The notes under the pieces are model-generated. The model ran no database searches, was not told where the DNA came from, and worked only from the letters and a program-made list of their open reading frames with translations. From the NCBI GenBank assembly GCA_903871855.1, contig CAIQIK010000043.1, forward strand, positions 1 through 53,334: a stretch of DNA of 53,334 nucleotides, in the 5' to 3' direction. This stretch comes from an uncultured Caldisericota bacterium (GTDB taxonomy: Bacteria; Caldisericota; Caldisericia; Cryosericales; Cryosericaceae). Position 1 is the first letter of the stretch. Each line of letters opens with the position of its first letter. A program made the position numbers and the translations under genes. Positions 30,792 through 39,388 of the stretch are shown here, piece by piece.

Positions 30792-30811
30792 AGCAATTTC
30801 GTTGCTATAAT
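30792..30811 (+). promoter_or_regulatory. Extended -10 promoter with adjacent palindrome for the ABC-F gene
   Basis: TGCTATAAT at 30803-30811 is an extended -10 box. AGCAA (30792-30796) and TTGCT (30802-30806) form an inverted repeat overlapping it. This could be a repressor site. It lies about 80 bases before the ABC-F start. Confidence 0.5.
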
Positions 30812-30892
30812 ACATTTCAAGCCTCGTTCCGTACTGCAAACCATGATACGCGAAACGAGCAACCTGTAAACTGATAGGATGTCCCTGACAAT

Positions 30893-32791
30893 ATGCCGCT
30901 GATAGTGGAAAACCTTGAAAAGATATACGGCGACCGCCTCCTGTTCCGGTCTCAACACTGTGCCATTGGCGCCGGAGACAAGGTTGGTATTGTTGGCCCT
31001 AACGGAAGTGGCAAAACGACACTCCTTCGCATCCTTAGTGGGGCTGATGATGAGTATGGCGGATCGGTCCAGATCACCAGTGGGGACAGTTTCTGTTTCA
31101 TCGATGCTGTTCCCGTGGACTCCCAGCGTACTGTCCGGCAGATTGTCGCTGAACCTTTCGAGCACCTCCGTGCTCAGGACGCGCGTATCCGTGAGCTGGA
31201 ATACCTTCTTTCCACCGCTTCTGAAACAGACGACTACCTTGCCGAGCTTGCCCGGCAAACCGAGCAGTTCGAGGCGCAGGGTGGCTACGACTACATCGTC
31301 AACATGAACAAGGCACTCTCCAGCCTCGGGTTTGCCTCAGATGATCTCGACCGCCTTGCAGGCACGATGAGCGCCGGAGAAATCTCACGACTGCGCCTGT
31401 CGCGGCTGGTGAGTGACACCAAGGACATCTGGTTACTGGATGAGCCTACCAACTACCTGGACATTCCCGGCGTCCAGTGGCTCGAGCGCCAGCTCAAGGT
31501 GCTGCAGGCCACGGTCTTGGTGGCATCGCACGACGCCTGGTTTTTGGACCAGGTGTGCAACAAGCTGCTTGTCATCGAAAACGGGGGCCTGCGCCTGTTC
31601 AGTGGAGGATATACCGACTACGTCCACGTCAGGGACGCCGAAGCAGCCGATCGTGCCCAGCATGATGTCGAGCTGAAGCGAGAGATCGAGCGAATGCGGC
31701 AGTACGTCGAGAAATACCGGTATGGGACACGGGCAAGCCAGGCTGCCTCGCGTGAGAAAGCAATGGAACGGCTCAAGGCGAAGGTTCAGACTGAACCCGC
31801 CTCCACGCGCAAACGCGTCCACGTGCGGCTGCACAACACGGGAGAAAGTGGAGAGATCGCGCTCCGCCTCGAGCACGTCAGCAAGTCGTACGGTGATCGT
31901 GCGATCCTCAGCAAAGCAAACGTGACGATCCTCTCTCGTCAGCATGTAGCCATTCTCGGCCGCAACGGGGCCGGGAAGTCGACACTGCTGGGTATAGCGA
32001 TGGGGCAGATCGTCCCGGAGGGCGGCGACATCTACTGGGGACCAAGCGTACGATACTCCTTCTTCCCTCAAAACTACACGCTCTTCGAGAAAGAGACGGC
32101 CATGGAGTGGATCATGGCCCGCCGCCCGCAGATGATCATCTCGGAGGTGAAGGGTCTGCTGGGTAGTTTTGGCTTTTCCGCCGACCAGATGGACCAGCAG
32201 ACCGGGGCGATGAGCAGTGGAGAGAAGCAGCGTCTGTTGTTGGCACTGCTTTCCACTGAAACGGCCAACATGATCATCCTTGACGAGCCAACAAACTACC
32301 TGGACATCCAGACACGAGAATCTCTTGCTTCAACGTTGCGCGCGTTTGAGGGAACAGTCGTGTTCGTATCGCATGACCGGACATTCATAGATGCTGTCGC
32401 CGACCGTATCGTCCTCATCGAGCACAGCAATGTGTCGGTGCTGGAGGGAAACTACTCGGTAAACCGGCAGAAATTTTTCAACGACCGTATCAGCCATACC
32501 CCGCCGTCTGGTCGTGCAAATATTCAGGATAACACCAGGTCCGCACGGACGTCCCACAACAAACTCGTAGCACTTGAAGCCCGCGTACGGCTTCTCGAGC
32601 GCCAGATTGGTGAGATCGAACAGGAACAGTCTGATCTTACGCGGAGACTGCAGGAAGAAGGACCTGCCATGCAGGGAACCGATATCGCGTCGCTGTCGGT
32701 GCATATCCACGAGCTGCAGGTACGACGAGAGGAGTTGTTCGAGGAGTTGGCAACAGCAGAAGAGCGGTTCTTACAGGCCTCGGCGTCGTGA
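30893..32791 (+). CDS. ABC-F family ATPase (translation factor type)
   Basis: A 632-residue protein with two ABC ATPase modules and no membrane segments, the ABC-F type that acts on ribosomes. Module 1 has GPNGSGKT (35-42), the signature MSAGEISRLRLSRL and LLDEPTNYLDI. Module 2 has GRNGAGKST near residue 356, MSSGEKQRLLLAL and ILDEPTNYLDI. A charged inter-module linker lies near 255-310. A C-terminal coiled coil (LEARVRLLERQIGEIEQEQ) resembles YfmR/Uup. The long leader could allow attenuation, as in some antibiotic-resistance ABC-F genes, but no leader peptide is obvious. The last 21 bases overlap the end of scpB on the other strand. Confidence 0.92.
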   Translation: MPLIVENLEKIYGDRLLFRSQHCAIGAGDKVGIVGPNGSGKTTLLRILSGADDEYGGSVQITSGDSFCFIDAVPVDSQRTVRQIVAEPFEHLRAQDARIRELEYLLSTASETDDYLAELARQTEQFEAQGGYDYIVNMNKALSSLGFASDDLDRLAGTMSAGEISRLRLSRLVSDTKDIWLLDEPTNYLDIPGVQWLERQLKVLQATVLVASHDAWFLDQVCNKLLVIENGGLRLFSGGYTDYVHVRDAEAADRAQHDVELKREIERMRQYVEKYRYGTRASQAASREKAMERLKAKVQTEPASTRKRVHVRLHNTGESGEIALRLEHVSKSYGDRAILSKANVTILSRQHVAILGRNGAGKSTLLGIAMGQIVPEGGDIYWGPSVRYSFFPQNYTLFEKETAMEWIMARRPQMIISEVKGLLGSFGFSADQMDQQTGAMSSGEKQRLLLALLSTETANMIILDEPTNYLDIQTRESLASTLRAFEGTVVFVSHDRTFIDAVADRIVLIEHSNVSVLEGNYSVNRQKFFNDRISHTPPSGRANIQDNTRSARTSHNKLVALEARVRLLERQIGEIEQEQSDLTRRLQEEGPAMQGTDIASLSVHIHELQVRREELFEELATAEERFLQASAS

Positions 32792-33316
32792 TTCGATTTC
32801 CTGGAGCAGTTCCTCGCGGGACGTGAATCCCCACCGCTGCAGCAGTTCTTCCGAGAGATCATACACGAGACTCTTCTTCAGGTAGTCTCGTTTCGTCGTT
32901 ACGAGCTTGCGCTGAAGAAGCGATACGAGAGCCTTGTCGCTCGTGACTCCGCGAAGCTGCAGAATCTCCTTGCGTGCCAGCGCCCCCTTGGTGATGATAA
33001 GGGCCAGAACCTCCATGGCCTGTCTGGAAAGGCCGACCTTGGGCCTGGGCTGAGGTGGCTCAGGCGTGAGCTTGTCCGGAACCGAGAAGCAGTACTTCTG
33101 GCCGTCCTGGACGAGATGGACACCACGATTTGCGTAGTCAGCCTGGAGGCTTTCCAGAAGGCGCCGGGTCGCCTGGTAGCTCTGTCCCGCCCGGCGCGCC
33201 AGATAACGGACGCCCACAGGCCCTTCAGCCGCAAACAGGACAGCCTCAAGTCGCTGCTTCGCGGCCTGAAGCTCCAGCCCAGTAATGAATTCCTGACTCT
33301 CTGTGCGTTCAGTCAT
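32771..33316 (-). CDS. scpB: Segregation and condensation protein ScpB
   Basis: A winged-helix partner of ScpA in the SMC condensin complex. The 181 residues include LEAVLFAAEGPVGVRYLA, AMEVLALIITKGALARKEI and the second winged helix with YDLSEELLQRWGFTSREELL. It overlaps scpA by eight bases. Its 3' end overlaps the convergent ABC-F gene by 21 bases. Confidence 0.93.
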   Translation of the reverse strand: MTERTESQEFITGLELQAAKQRLEAVLFAAEGPVGVRYLARRAGQSYQATRRLLESLQADYANRGVHLVQDGQKYCFSVPDKLTPEPPQPRPKVGLSRQAMEVLALIITKGALARKEILQLRGVTSDKALVSLLQRKLVTTKRDYLKKSLVYDLSEELLQRWGFTSREELLQEIESRRRGL

Positions 33317-34001
33317 CCAGTTTTCCTATGTATTCAACGGCGATACCCTCGAACCGGCTCTGCTGAGCAATGTGGAGAACTCCCATTTTCGTCAGGATGA
33401 GAATCGCGAGAAAGCTCAACACCACACGCTCCCTCGAGTCGGACGAGTCGAAGATGTCCTCGAACAGCATAGTTCCCCTCACCTGCAGCAACACGCGAAG
33501 CTCCCGCATGACCTGCTGGAGGCTCAGGTAAGCCGGTCGTTGGCTCACGGTCCCCACGGGCTTGCGCGCCGCGACGCGTTCAACGATTCGGGCAAGTGCC
33601 TCAAGAAGAGCGTCGGACACCTCGTCACTCGTCTGCTCCTCCGCTGGAGCCGGCGTCGTCCGGACATTGGGTCTCTTGTACGGGGCTCTGCCGGCATTGA
33701 CTTCCCGGAGGACCTCGATGATGGGCCTGGCGTACAACCCCGCCTCGTCCAGTGCTCTGATACCTTCCTGCCAGGATCTCTCCTGCGCAGCCGCATGCCC
33801 GAACAGGACAAACTCGCTCTTCAGCTTGAGAAGGTCGGCCAGCATGTAAACGAGCTCGGCGTGCTCCTCGACACCGGTGTCGCGCTGAATGGTCATGCTG
33901 CAGAAGTCCACAAGGCGCTCCACAACAACGTCAGCAACGTCGGCATGCCCGGCCCTCCCAAGGAGTCTCAGGTTGTTCACGGAATCCGTCAGACCGGCCA
34001 C
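33309..34001 (-). CDS. scpA: Segregation and condensation protein ScpA (divergent kleisin)
   Basis: The kleisin subunit linking SMC and ScpB. The 230 residues begin at a GTG two bases after the trpS stop. The position between trpS and scpB and segments such as LVYMLADLLKLKSEFVLFG and LSFLAILILTKMGVLHIAQQ identify it. The usual N-terminal FEGPLDLLLHLI box is not recognisable; AGLTDSVNNLRLLGRAG lies in its place. The central region (about 90-150) is charged linker. Function is inferred from context and the C-terminal winged helix. Confidence 0.85.
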   Translation of the reverse strand: MAGLTDSVNNLRLLGRAGHADVADVVVERLVDFCSMTIQRDTGVEEHAELVYMLADLLKLKSEFVLFGHAAAQERSWQEGIRALDEAGLYARPIIEVLREVNAGRAPYKRPNVRTTPAPAEEQTSDEVSDALLEALARIVERVAARKPVGTVSQRPAYLSLQQVMRELRVLLQVRGTMLFEDIFDSSDSRERVVLSFLAILILTKMGVLHIAQQSRFEGIAVEYIGKLDD

Positions 34002-34003
34002 GT

Positions 34004-34987
34004 TCAGATCCCTATGACCTCCCTGACCATCCGTACGGTCTCAGCCGCAACAACAGAGGCCTTCTTGCAGCCTTCTGCAAGGATGCAGTCGACCGACTGA
34101 GGATCGGCGGCGAAGATTCCCCGGCGCTTCTGGAATTCCGTCAGCTGTTCCGAAACCATCGCTGCAACGGAGCGCTTGTGGGCAACACAGCCAAGACAGC
34201 CCTGTTCGCACTGGGTTTTTGCTTCTGGCGCGGTGTCAGGCTGCAACAGCGTGTGATACTGATAGATGACGCAACCGGCTTCCGGGTGACCGGGGTCGTC
34301 CTTGCGTACCTTCAATGGGTCCGTATAGGCCGTCATCATACGCTTCGCCGTCACTTCCGGCGGATCGGACACCACGATGTCGTTGTCGAGAGACTTGCTC
34401 ATCTTCCGCCCATCAAGGCCCGGCAGCATCTGAAACTCGTTGAGAATCGGCTGAGGCTCCGGGAAGAGATCCGTGTGATATGTGTGATTGAAGGTGCGCA
34501 CGAGTTCGCGGGTAAACTCAAGGTGTGGAACCTGGTCCTTGCCAACGGGCACTGCTTCGGCACGATATACCATGATATCGGAGGCCATCAGGACAGGGTA
34601 GCTCAGTAGTCCAAGGTTCACATTGTCCTTGAGGTCCATGTCCCGGATCATCTCCTTGACGGTCGGGTTTCGTTCGACCCATGATACGGGGGTGATCATT
34701 GCAAGAAGTGTAAACAGATATGCATGTTCCGACACGTCGGACTGGCAGAAGATGGCCGACTTCTGTGGGTCCAGACCCGCTCCCAGCCAATCAAGGACCA
34801 TGTCACGCCGGTACTCACGGATTGAGCCGCTTTCGTTCCACTTGGTGGTCAGAGCATGCATGTCCGCGATCATGAAGTAACAATCATACTCGTCCTGCAG
34901 TTTCACGTAGTTCCGCAACACGCCCAGGTAGTGACCCAGATGCAGCTTGCCAGTGGGTCGCATGCCACTCAGGATACGCTTTTTCAT
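34004..34987 (-). CDS. trpS: Tryptophanyl-tRNA synthetase
   Basis: Charges tRNA-Trp. The class I signatures are HLGH (16-19) and KMSKS (195-199) in a 327-residue protein. The ATG at 34987 follows GAGG; an in-frame GTG at 34993 is the alternative. Cysteines 239, 260, 264 and 267 and His270 lie where Thermotoga TrpRS binds a 4Fe-4S cluster (C-x22-C-x6-C-x2-C). Here the pattern is C239-x20-C260-x6-C267-x2-H270, with an extra Cys264. It is preceded by the M50 protease gene, the usual M50-trpS-scpAB order. Confidence 0.96.
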   Translation of the reverse strand: MKKRILSGMRPTGKLHLGHYLGVLRNYVKLQDEYDCYFMIADMHALTTKWNESGSIREYRRDMVLDWLGAGLDPQKSAIFCQSDVSEHAYLFTLLAMITPVSWVERNPTVKEMIRDMDLKDNVNLGLLSYPVLMASDIMVYRAEAVPVGKDQVPHLEFTRELVRTFNHTYHTDLFPEPQPILNEFQMLPGLDGRKMSKSLDNDIVVSDPPEVTAKRMMTAYTDPLKVRKDDPGHPEAGCVIYQYHTLLQPDTAPEAKTQCEQGCLGCVAHKRSVAAMVSEQLTEFQKRRGIFAADPQSVDCILAEGCKKASVVAAETVRMVREVIGI

Positions 34988-34994
34988 AAGCACC

Positions 34995-35636
34995 TCACAG
35001 CTTCAGGAGAGTGTCGAAAATGAAGCCAAGCACTTTCGACATCACGCCGCCGATGACGTTGAACCAGAGGAGGGCAAGCAGGATGATCGTCCCGTACAGG
35101 TCCACCGCGCGGTCGTACAAGAACCGTTCCGGTCTCTTGAAGAAGAGTGCGAAAAAGGCCTTGGAGCCATCGAGGGGAGGAATGGGAAGAAGATTGAACA
35201 CGCCCAAGGCAACCGAAAACTCGACAAGGCTCTTCAGGACGATGTACACGTAGGTGAACTGCGTGACCGTGCCTGCCGAGCTCCTCACGAGCAGCAACAG
35301 CAGGTAGGCGACGACGGCCGTGGCGAAGTTGGAGACCGGTCCAGCCAGGGAGACAAGGACGGTATCGCGGCGAGGATGTTTGAATGCCCCGAAGTCAATC
35401 ATCACGGGGCGCGCCCATCCAACACCAAACAGCAGGAGAGCGATAGTCCCAATGGGGTCCAGGTGACGCAAAGGATTCAAGCTGAGGCGCCCCGTCTCGA
35501 TCGGGGTCGTATCTCCAAGTTTCCATGCCGTCCACGCGTGAAAATACTCATGGATCGTAATAACGATCAAGATGACCGGCACCTGGACAATCCAGGTGGG
35601 TATCTCGTTCCGAATGTAGTTCAAGAGTCCCTGCAT
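34995..35636 (-). CDS. Site-2 protease family membrane metallopeptidase (M50, YwhC-like)
   Basis: A 213-residue intramembrane zinc protease with about five to six hydrophobic helices. The zinc motif HEYFH is at 29-33 within the first membrane segment, and the second metal ligand region NLLPIPPLDGSK lies near 145. No PDZ domain is present. It is the first gene of M50-trpS-scpA-scpB. The substrate is unknown. Confidence 0.9.
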   Translation of the reverse strand: MQGLLNYIRNEIPTWIVQVPVILIVITIHEYFHAWTAWKLGDTTPIETGRLSLNPLRHLDPIGTIALLLFGVGWARPVMIDFGAFKHPRRDTVLVSLAGPVSNFATAVVAYLLLLLVRSSAGTVTQFTYVYIVLKSLVEFSVALGVFNLLPIPPLDGSKAFFALFFKRPERFLYDRAVDLYGTIILLALLWFNVIGGVMSKVLGFIFDTLLKL

Positions 35637-35691
35637 ATGTCCTGTCCTTTCTGGGCGATGCGCCGGTTTTGCCGGCTGGTGTCATGGAGTT

Positions 35692-35719
35692 ATAGTAGTC
35701 GGGTTTCCGCCTTACGCAA
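35692..35719 (-). promoter_or_regulatory. Promoter for the M50-trpS-scpAB operon
   Basis: On the minus strand TTGCGT (35714-35719) and TACTAT (35692-35697) are 16 bases apart. They lie about 55 bases before the M50 start. Confidence 0.45.
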
Positions 35720-35744
35720 TCGCTTGGCAACCAGCGATTCTTCA

Positions 35745-35772
35745 TTGCGGATGCCCGCTTTCCTGCTACAAT
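35745..35772 (+). promoter_or_regulatory. Promoter for the DUF2344 gene (possible leaderless transcript)
   Basis: TTGCGG (35745-35750) and TGC-TACAAT (-10 at 35767-35772), spacer 16. Transcription would start about seven bases later, at the ATG at 35779 itself. No ribosome-binding site lies between. Confidence 0.5.
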
Positions 35773-35778
35773 CAACGC

Positions 35779-36513
35779 ATGATCAAGATGCGCGTCAGGT
35801 ACAGCAAGGAAGAAGAGGCCTGCTTGCTTTCACACCACGAGGTTCAGGCTGCCCTCGTGCGGTGGTTGCGCCGTAGCAACCTGCCTCTTGTCTACAGCGA
35901 AGGATTCAATCAGCGCGTCCGGATCGAGACTGGTATCCCCACGGGTGTCGGCATGGTTAGCCTTCAGGAATATGTAGACGTGCTCCTCGATGCCTATTCG
36001 CCCGTCGCCGACCGCGCGAGTGCACTTGAGCGTACAGCGCCGCCCGGCCTCAGGTTCCTAGCCGCGGTCGACATTCCCATCACTGCACCGTCTCTCATGG
36101 GACAGCCTATGATCCTCCGCTACGAATACACGTGGGCACACCGGGCAGACATCGATGCCGAACAGATAAAGGCTCACATGACATCGTTCCTCGCCCTGCC
36201 AACGTTGATGGTCGAGCGCGAGAATGGCAAATCCCGTGTGCCGAAGGACATTCGCAAGTACGTTCTGACCGCACAGATCTCGACGCGAACCCCGTTGCGG
36301 GCCCACGTGGGTGTCTTCTTCGATCAGTCAGGAACAATCCGCATGGACGAGGTCATCAACTACATCTTCGGCCTCGATGCGAAGGCCGTTCCCATGCCGG
36401 TCATCACGCGCCAGAGCGTACTGCTCAACATGAGCGGTATCTTCGTCGACCCCATGGACGTTGCGACACAGGCCATTCCGCCACATCGACCGAAGGGCAA
36501 GCATCATGACTGA
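35779..36513 (+). CDS. DUF2344 / radical-SAM-linked protein (TIGR03936)
   Basis: A 244-residue protein of the family usually fused to or next to a B12-binding radical SAM enzyme and Rne/Rng. MRVRYSKEEEACLLSHHEVQ matches the family start (RxxFxKxxxxxxLSHLD), as do LPLVYSEGFNQRVRI and LRFLAAVDI. No radical SAM gene is nearby; the neighbours are a divergent M50 gene and a convergent typA. Two ATGs (35779 and 35788) are possible. The function of the family is not established; RNA modification is often suggested. Confidence 0.85.
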   Translation: MIKMRVRYSKEEEACLLSHHEVQAALVRWLRRSNLPLVYSEGFNQRVRIETGIPTGVGMVSLQEYVDVLLDAYSPVADRASALERTAPPGLRFLAAVDIPITAPSLMGQPMILRYEYTWAHRADIDAEQIKAHMTSFLALPTLMVERENGKSRVPKDIRKYVLTAQISTRTPLRAHVGVFFDQSGTIRMDEVINYIFGLDAKAVPMPVITRQSVLLNMSGIFVDPMDVATQAIPPHRPKGKHHD

Positions 36514-36526
36514 TATGCAACAACAA

Positions 36527-36552
36527 AAGCTCCCCGGGTGGCCGAGGAGCTT
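36527..36552. terminator. Bidirectional terminator between DUF2344 gene and typA
   Basis: AAGCTCC (36527-36533) pairs with GGAGCTT (36546-36552). It is flanked by an A-rich stretch to the left and a T-rich stretch to the right, so it suits both convergent genes. Confidence 0.7.
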
Positions 36553-36576
36553 CTCGATTCTTACCTGCAATCCCGG

Positions 36577-38406
36577 CTAGTCGCCGTAGTCGTCTTCCTC
36601 GCGCCCAGAGCGCTTCCGCTCCTTGAAATCAAGGAGTCTCTTGCGAACGCGCAGGGACTTGGGTGTGACTTCCAGCAACTCGTCCTCGTTGATGTAGTCA
36701 AGAAACTGGTCGAGAGCAAACTGGACTGGCGGGTCGATCTTTGTGGAGATCTCTGACGTGGAGGACCGCATGTTGCTTAGGTGTTTCTCTTTCGTCGGAT
36801 TCACCTTCAGATCGTGATCGCGCATGGTTTCGCCGACGATCTGACCGGTATATACCTTTTCCGCAGGCGCAACAAACAGCTTGCCTCGGTCCTGAATGTG
36901 TGCGACAGCATAAGCCGAAACAGACCCGGTGTGGTCTGAGACCAGAACGCCGTTCCTGCGGCCACCGATCTTGCCTGCCCACTCCAGATATCCCAGGTAC
37001 GTATGGGTCATGACACCGTTGCCCTTGGTCGAACTCAGGAACTCAGACCGGAAGCCAAACAGACCACGAAGAGGGATCACATAGCTGAGACGGACGTACG
37101 CCCCCTTGAGGTCGAGCATTTTCTCCATGGTCCCGCGCCGTTCACCCAGCATGTTGATGACCGTTCCCTGGTACTCCTTGGGAACGTCGAGTACGAGGGT
37201 CTCGTACGGCTCCATGACCTTGCCGCCCTTCTTCTCGGTGATGACCTGTGGCATCGAGACTTGGAACTCATAGCCTTCGCGGCGCATCTGCTCGATGAGG
37301 ATGGCCAGCTGGAGTTCGCCTCGTCCCGCGACAGTGAACCGGTCGGGCAGGTCGCCCCAGTCGACGGCGATGGAAACATTGGTGCGCAGCTCCTTCTCGA
37401 TACGCTCCCTCAGCTTGTTGGAGGTTACGAACTTGCCCTCTGTACCTCCAAATGGACTATCGTTGACCATGAACATCATCGAGACGGTCGGTGGCTCAAT
37501 CCTCAGTATGTTCAACTTCACCGGGCGTTCCGGATCGGTGACGGAGTCTCCGATCGTGATAGCAGGTATTCCTGCGAACGCGAAGATCTCGCCCGCCTCT
37601 ACACTAGAGGCTTCCTTGCGTTCCAACCCTTCGAAGATGAAGAGCTTGAGGGCCTGACCCAGGTACTCATTGTCGCCGTCAGAAAACACTCTGACCTTGT
37701 CTCCGGTCTTCAGCCGCCCCCCGAACATGCGGCCGATGCCGATGCGCCCAATATAGTCGTCGTGCGCGATGTTCGTGACCAGGACCGACAGAGGACTCGC
37801 GGGGTCATACTCCGGGGCAGGTACCTTCTTGAGCATCAGCTGGAACAGCGGCGTCAGATCTTGTGGTGGATCATTGAGATCCATGGTCGCCTTGCCATCG
37901 CGGCCCAAAGCATAGACAACCGGGAAATCGAGCTGCTCTTCGCTCGCGTCGAGTTCGACGAACAAGTCAAAGGTCTCGTTGATGACTTCCTGAATGCGGG
38001 CATCCTGTCGATCGATCTTGTTGATGACGACGATTGGTCTGAGATTGAGCTCGAGAGCCTTCTTGAGCACAAACCGCGTCTGGGGCATTGGTCCCTCGGA
38101 GGCGTCAACCAAGAGAAGGACTCCGTCTACCATCCTCAGGACGCGCTCTACCTCGCCGCCGAAGTCAGAGTGGCCAGGCGTATCAACGATGTTGATCTTG
38201 ACACCTTTCCACACCAGCGACATGTTCTTGGAGATAATGGTGATGCCGCGCTCCCGCTCCAGGTCCCCTGAGTCGAGGATACACTCGCCCATCTGGTCGA
38301 TATTGCGGAACAGTTTGCACTGTCGCATCATAGCGTCGACCAGTGTCGTCTTCCCATGGTCGACGTGTGCTATAATGGCTATGTTACGGAGATCGTTTCT
38401 GCGCAC
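36577..38406 (-). CDS. typA: Ribosome-associated translational GTPase TypA/BipA
   Basis: An EF-G-like GTPase acting in 50S assembly and stress adaptation. The 609 residues have G1 AHVDHGKTT (13-21), [31 protein letters not shown], domains II, III and V, and the BipA-specific C-terminal domain (about 480-580). The start is GTG behind GGGAG. It has its own promoter and a palindromic leader. Confidence 0.96.
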   Translation of the reverse strand: MRRNDLRNIAIIAHVDHGKTTLVDAMMRQCKLFRNIDQMGECILDSGDLERERGITIISKNMSLVWKGVKINIVDTPGHSDFGGEVERVLRMVDGVLLLVDASEGPMPQTRFVLKKALELNLRPIVVINKIDRQDARIQEVINETFDLFVELDASEEQLDFPVVYALGRDGKATMDLNDPPQDLTPLFQLMLKKVPAPEYDPASPLSVLVTNIAHDDYIGRIGIGRMFGGRLKTGDKVRVFSDGDNEYLGQALKLFIFEGLERKEASSVEAGEIFAFAGIPAITIGDSVTDPERPVKLNILRIEPPTVSMMFMVNDSPFGGTEGKFVTSNKLRERIEKELRTNVSIAVDWGDLPDRFTVAGRGELQLAILIEQMRREGYEFQVSMPQVITEKKGGKVMEPYETLVLDVPKEYQGTVINMLGERRGTMEKMLDLKGAYVRLSYVIPLRGLFGFRSEFLSSTKGNGVMTHTYLGYLEWAGKIGGRRNGVLVSDHTGSVSAYAVAHIQDRGKLFVAPAEKVYTGQIVGETMRDHDLKVNPTKEKHLSNMRSSTSEISTKIDPPVQFALDQFLDYINEDELLEVTPKSLRVRKRLLDFKERKRSGREEDDYGD

Positions 38407-38432
38407 TCAAACACTCCCTTCAAACAAGTACA

Positions 38433-38458
38433 GTTGGAGGTCGGTAGTGACCTCAAAC
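38433..38458 (-). promoter_or_regulatory. Palindrome in the typA leader
   Basis: GTTGGAGGTC (38433-38442) and GACCTCAAAC (38449-38458) form a ten-base inverted repeat with one mismatch and a six-base spacer. It begins about where transcription should start, just after a TATAAT box (38463-38468, minus strand). It may be a 5' stabilising hairpin, an operator, or a terminator for the upstream ptb gene. Confidence 0.6.
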
Positions 38459-38462
38459 TATT

Positions 38463-38489
38463 ATTATATCCTTGTTCTCAGGCATTCAA
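38463..38489 (-). promoter_or_regulatory. Promoter for typA
   Basis: On the minus strand a perfect TATAAT (38463-38468) with a TTGAAT (38484-38489) 15 bases upstream, partly inside the end of the preceding ptb gene. The spacing is short. Confidence 0.5.
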
Positions 38490-39380
38490 TGCACCGAGTG
38501 CGATGGAGTAGAACTTGGAATCTTCAGAGTCTCCTCTGCTGGTGAGGATGCACGGTGCGATCGTCCCCGTGACCATCGCTGCCGTCTCGGCTTTCGCAAA
38601 CCAGACAATCGCCTTATAGAGGACATTTCCGCTGTCGATATCGGGAACAATGAGGACATCCGCATCACCACGGATCCGTCCCATAAACCCTTTGATGTCG
38701 CTGACCTCAGGGAACAGCGCGAGGTCTACAGAAATGGGGCCCTCTGCCAGGACGTTACCGAATTGCTTCCGTACTGCCATGCCAGTCAGAATAGCTGCTT
38801 CCTGGCTGCTTGGGAACTTCAGCACACTCTCACTGGCCGACAGGAAGGCGATCTTAGGCATTTCGACACGCAGGCTGTTTGCAATACGTATGGCGTATTT
38901 TGTGATAGCGACCTTCTGCTGGAGCGTCGGTAGTGGTACCACAGCGGCATCCGACAGGACGAGCAGTCGAGGGTATGCGGGGATCTCAAATACCGCAACA
39001 TGCGACAGGAGACCGCCCTCAGGCACCAGCCCCGTCTCCTTGTTCAGAATCCCCCTCATGTAGTTGTCCGTATGAGCCAGACCCTTCATCAACATATGGG
39101 CGTTTCCGTCGCGGACCAGCTTCACGGCTACTTTGACTGACGGCATCTCACCCTCGACGTCCATGATCTCAAAAAGCTTCGCATCAACGCCGCAGTCGGC
39201 CGCAGTCGCTGTAATCTCTTTCTTTCCGCCGACGACCACAGCGTCGACGATGCCTTCCTTGACGGCACGTTCTACAGCCTGCAGCGTGTGAGCGTCTTCC
39301 CCATAAGCAACGGCCATCCGCTTGCGCGGCAGACCTTTCACGGCCGCTGGGATGTCACACAAATGTGTCATGGGCGTCAT
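38478..39380 (-). CDS. ptb: Phosphate acyl (acetyl/butyryl) transferase, paralogue 1
   Basis: Transfers an acyl group from CoA to phosphate. The 300-residue protein shows the family pattern [67 protein letters not shown]. It follows a second family member, also 300 residues, after eight bases, and butyrate kinase before that. The two copies differ at many positions, so they are old paralogues that may differ in chain-length preference. Assigning butyryl rather than acetyl specificity rests on the adjacent buk gene. Confidence 0.88.
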   Translation of the reverse strand: MTPMTHLCDIPAAVKGLPRKRMAVAYGEDAHTLQAVERAVKEGIVDAVVVGGKKEITATAADCGVDAKLFEIMDVEGEMPSVKVAVKLVRDGNAHMLMKGLAHTDNYMRGILNKETGLVPEGGLLSHVAVFEIPAYPRLLVLSDAAVVPLPTLQQKVAITKYAIRIANSLRVEMPKIAFLSASESVLKFPSSQEAAILTGMAVRKQFGNVLAEGPISVDLALFPEVSDIKGFMGRIRGDADVLIVPDIDSGNVLYKAIVWFAKAETAAMVTGTIAPCILTSRGDSEDSKFYSIALGALNA

Positions 39381-39388
39381 GGTCCCCC

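Noticed and set aside
37003-38271. Long plus-strand open frame opposite typA
   Set aside because: typA has every GTPase motif; the opposite frame has no domain signature.
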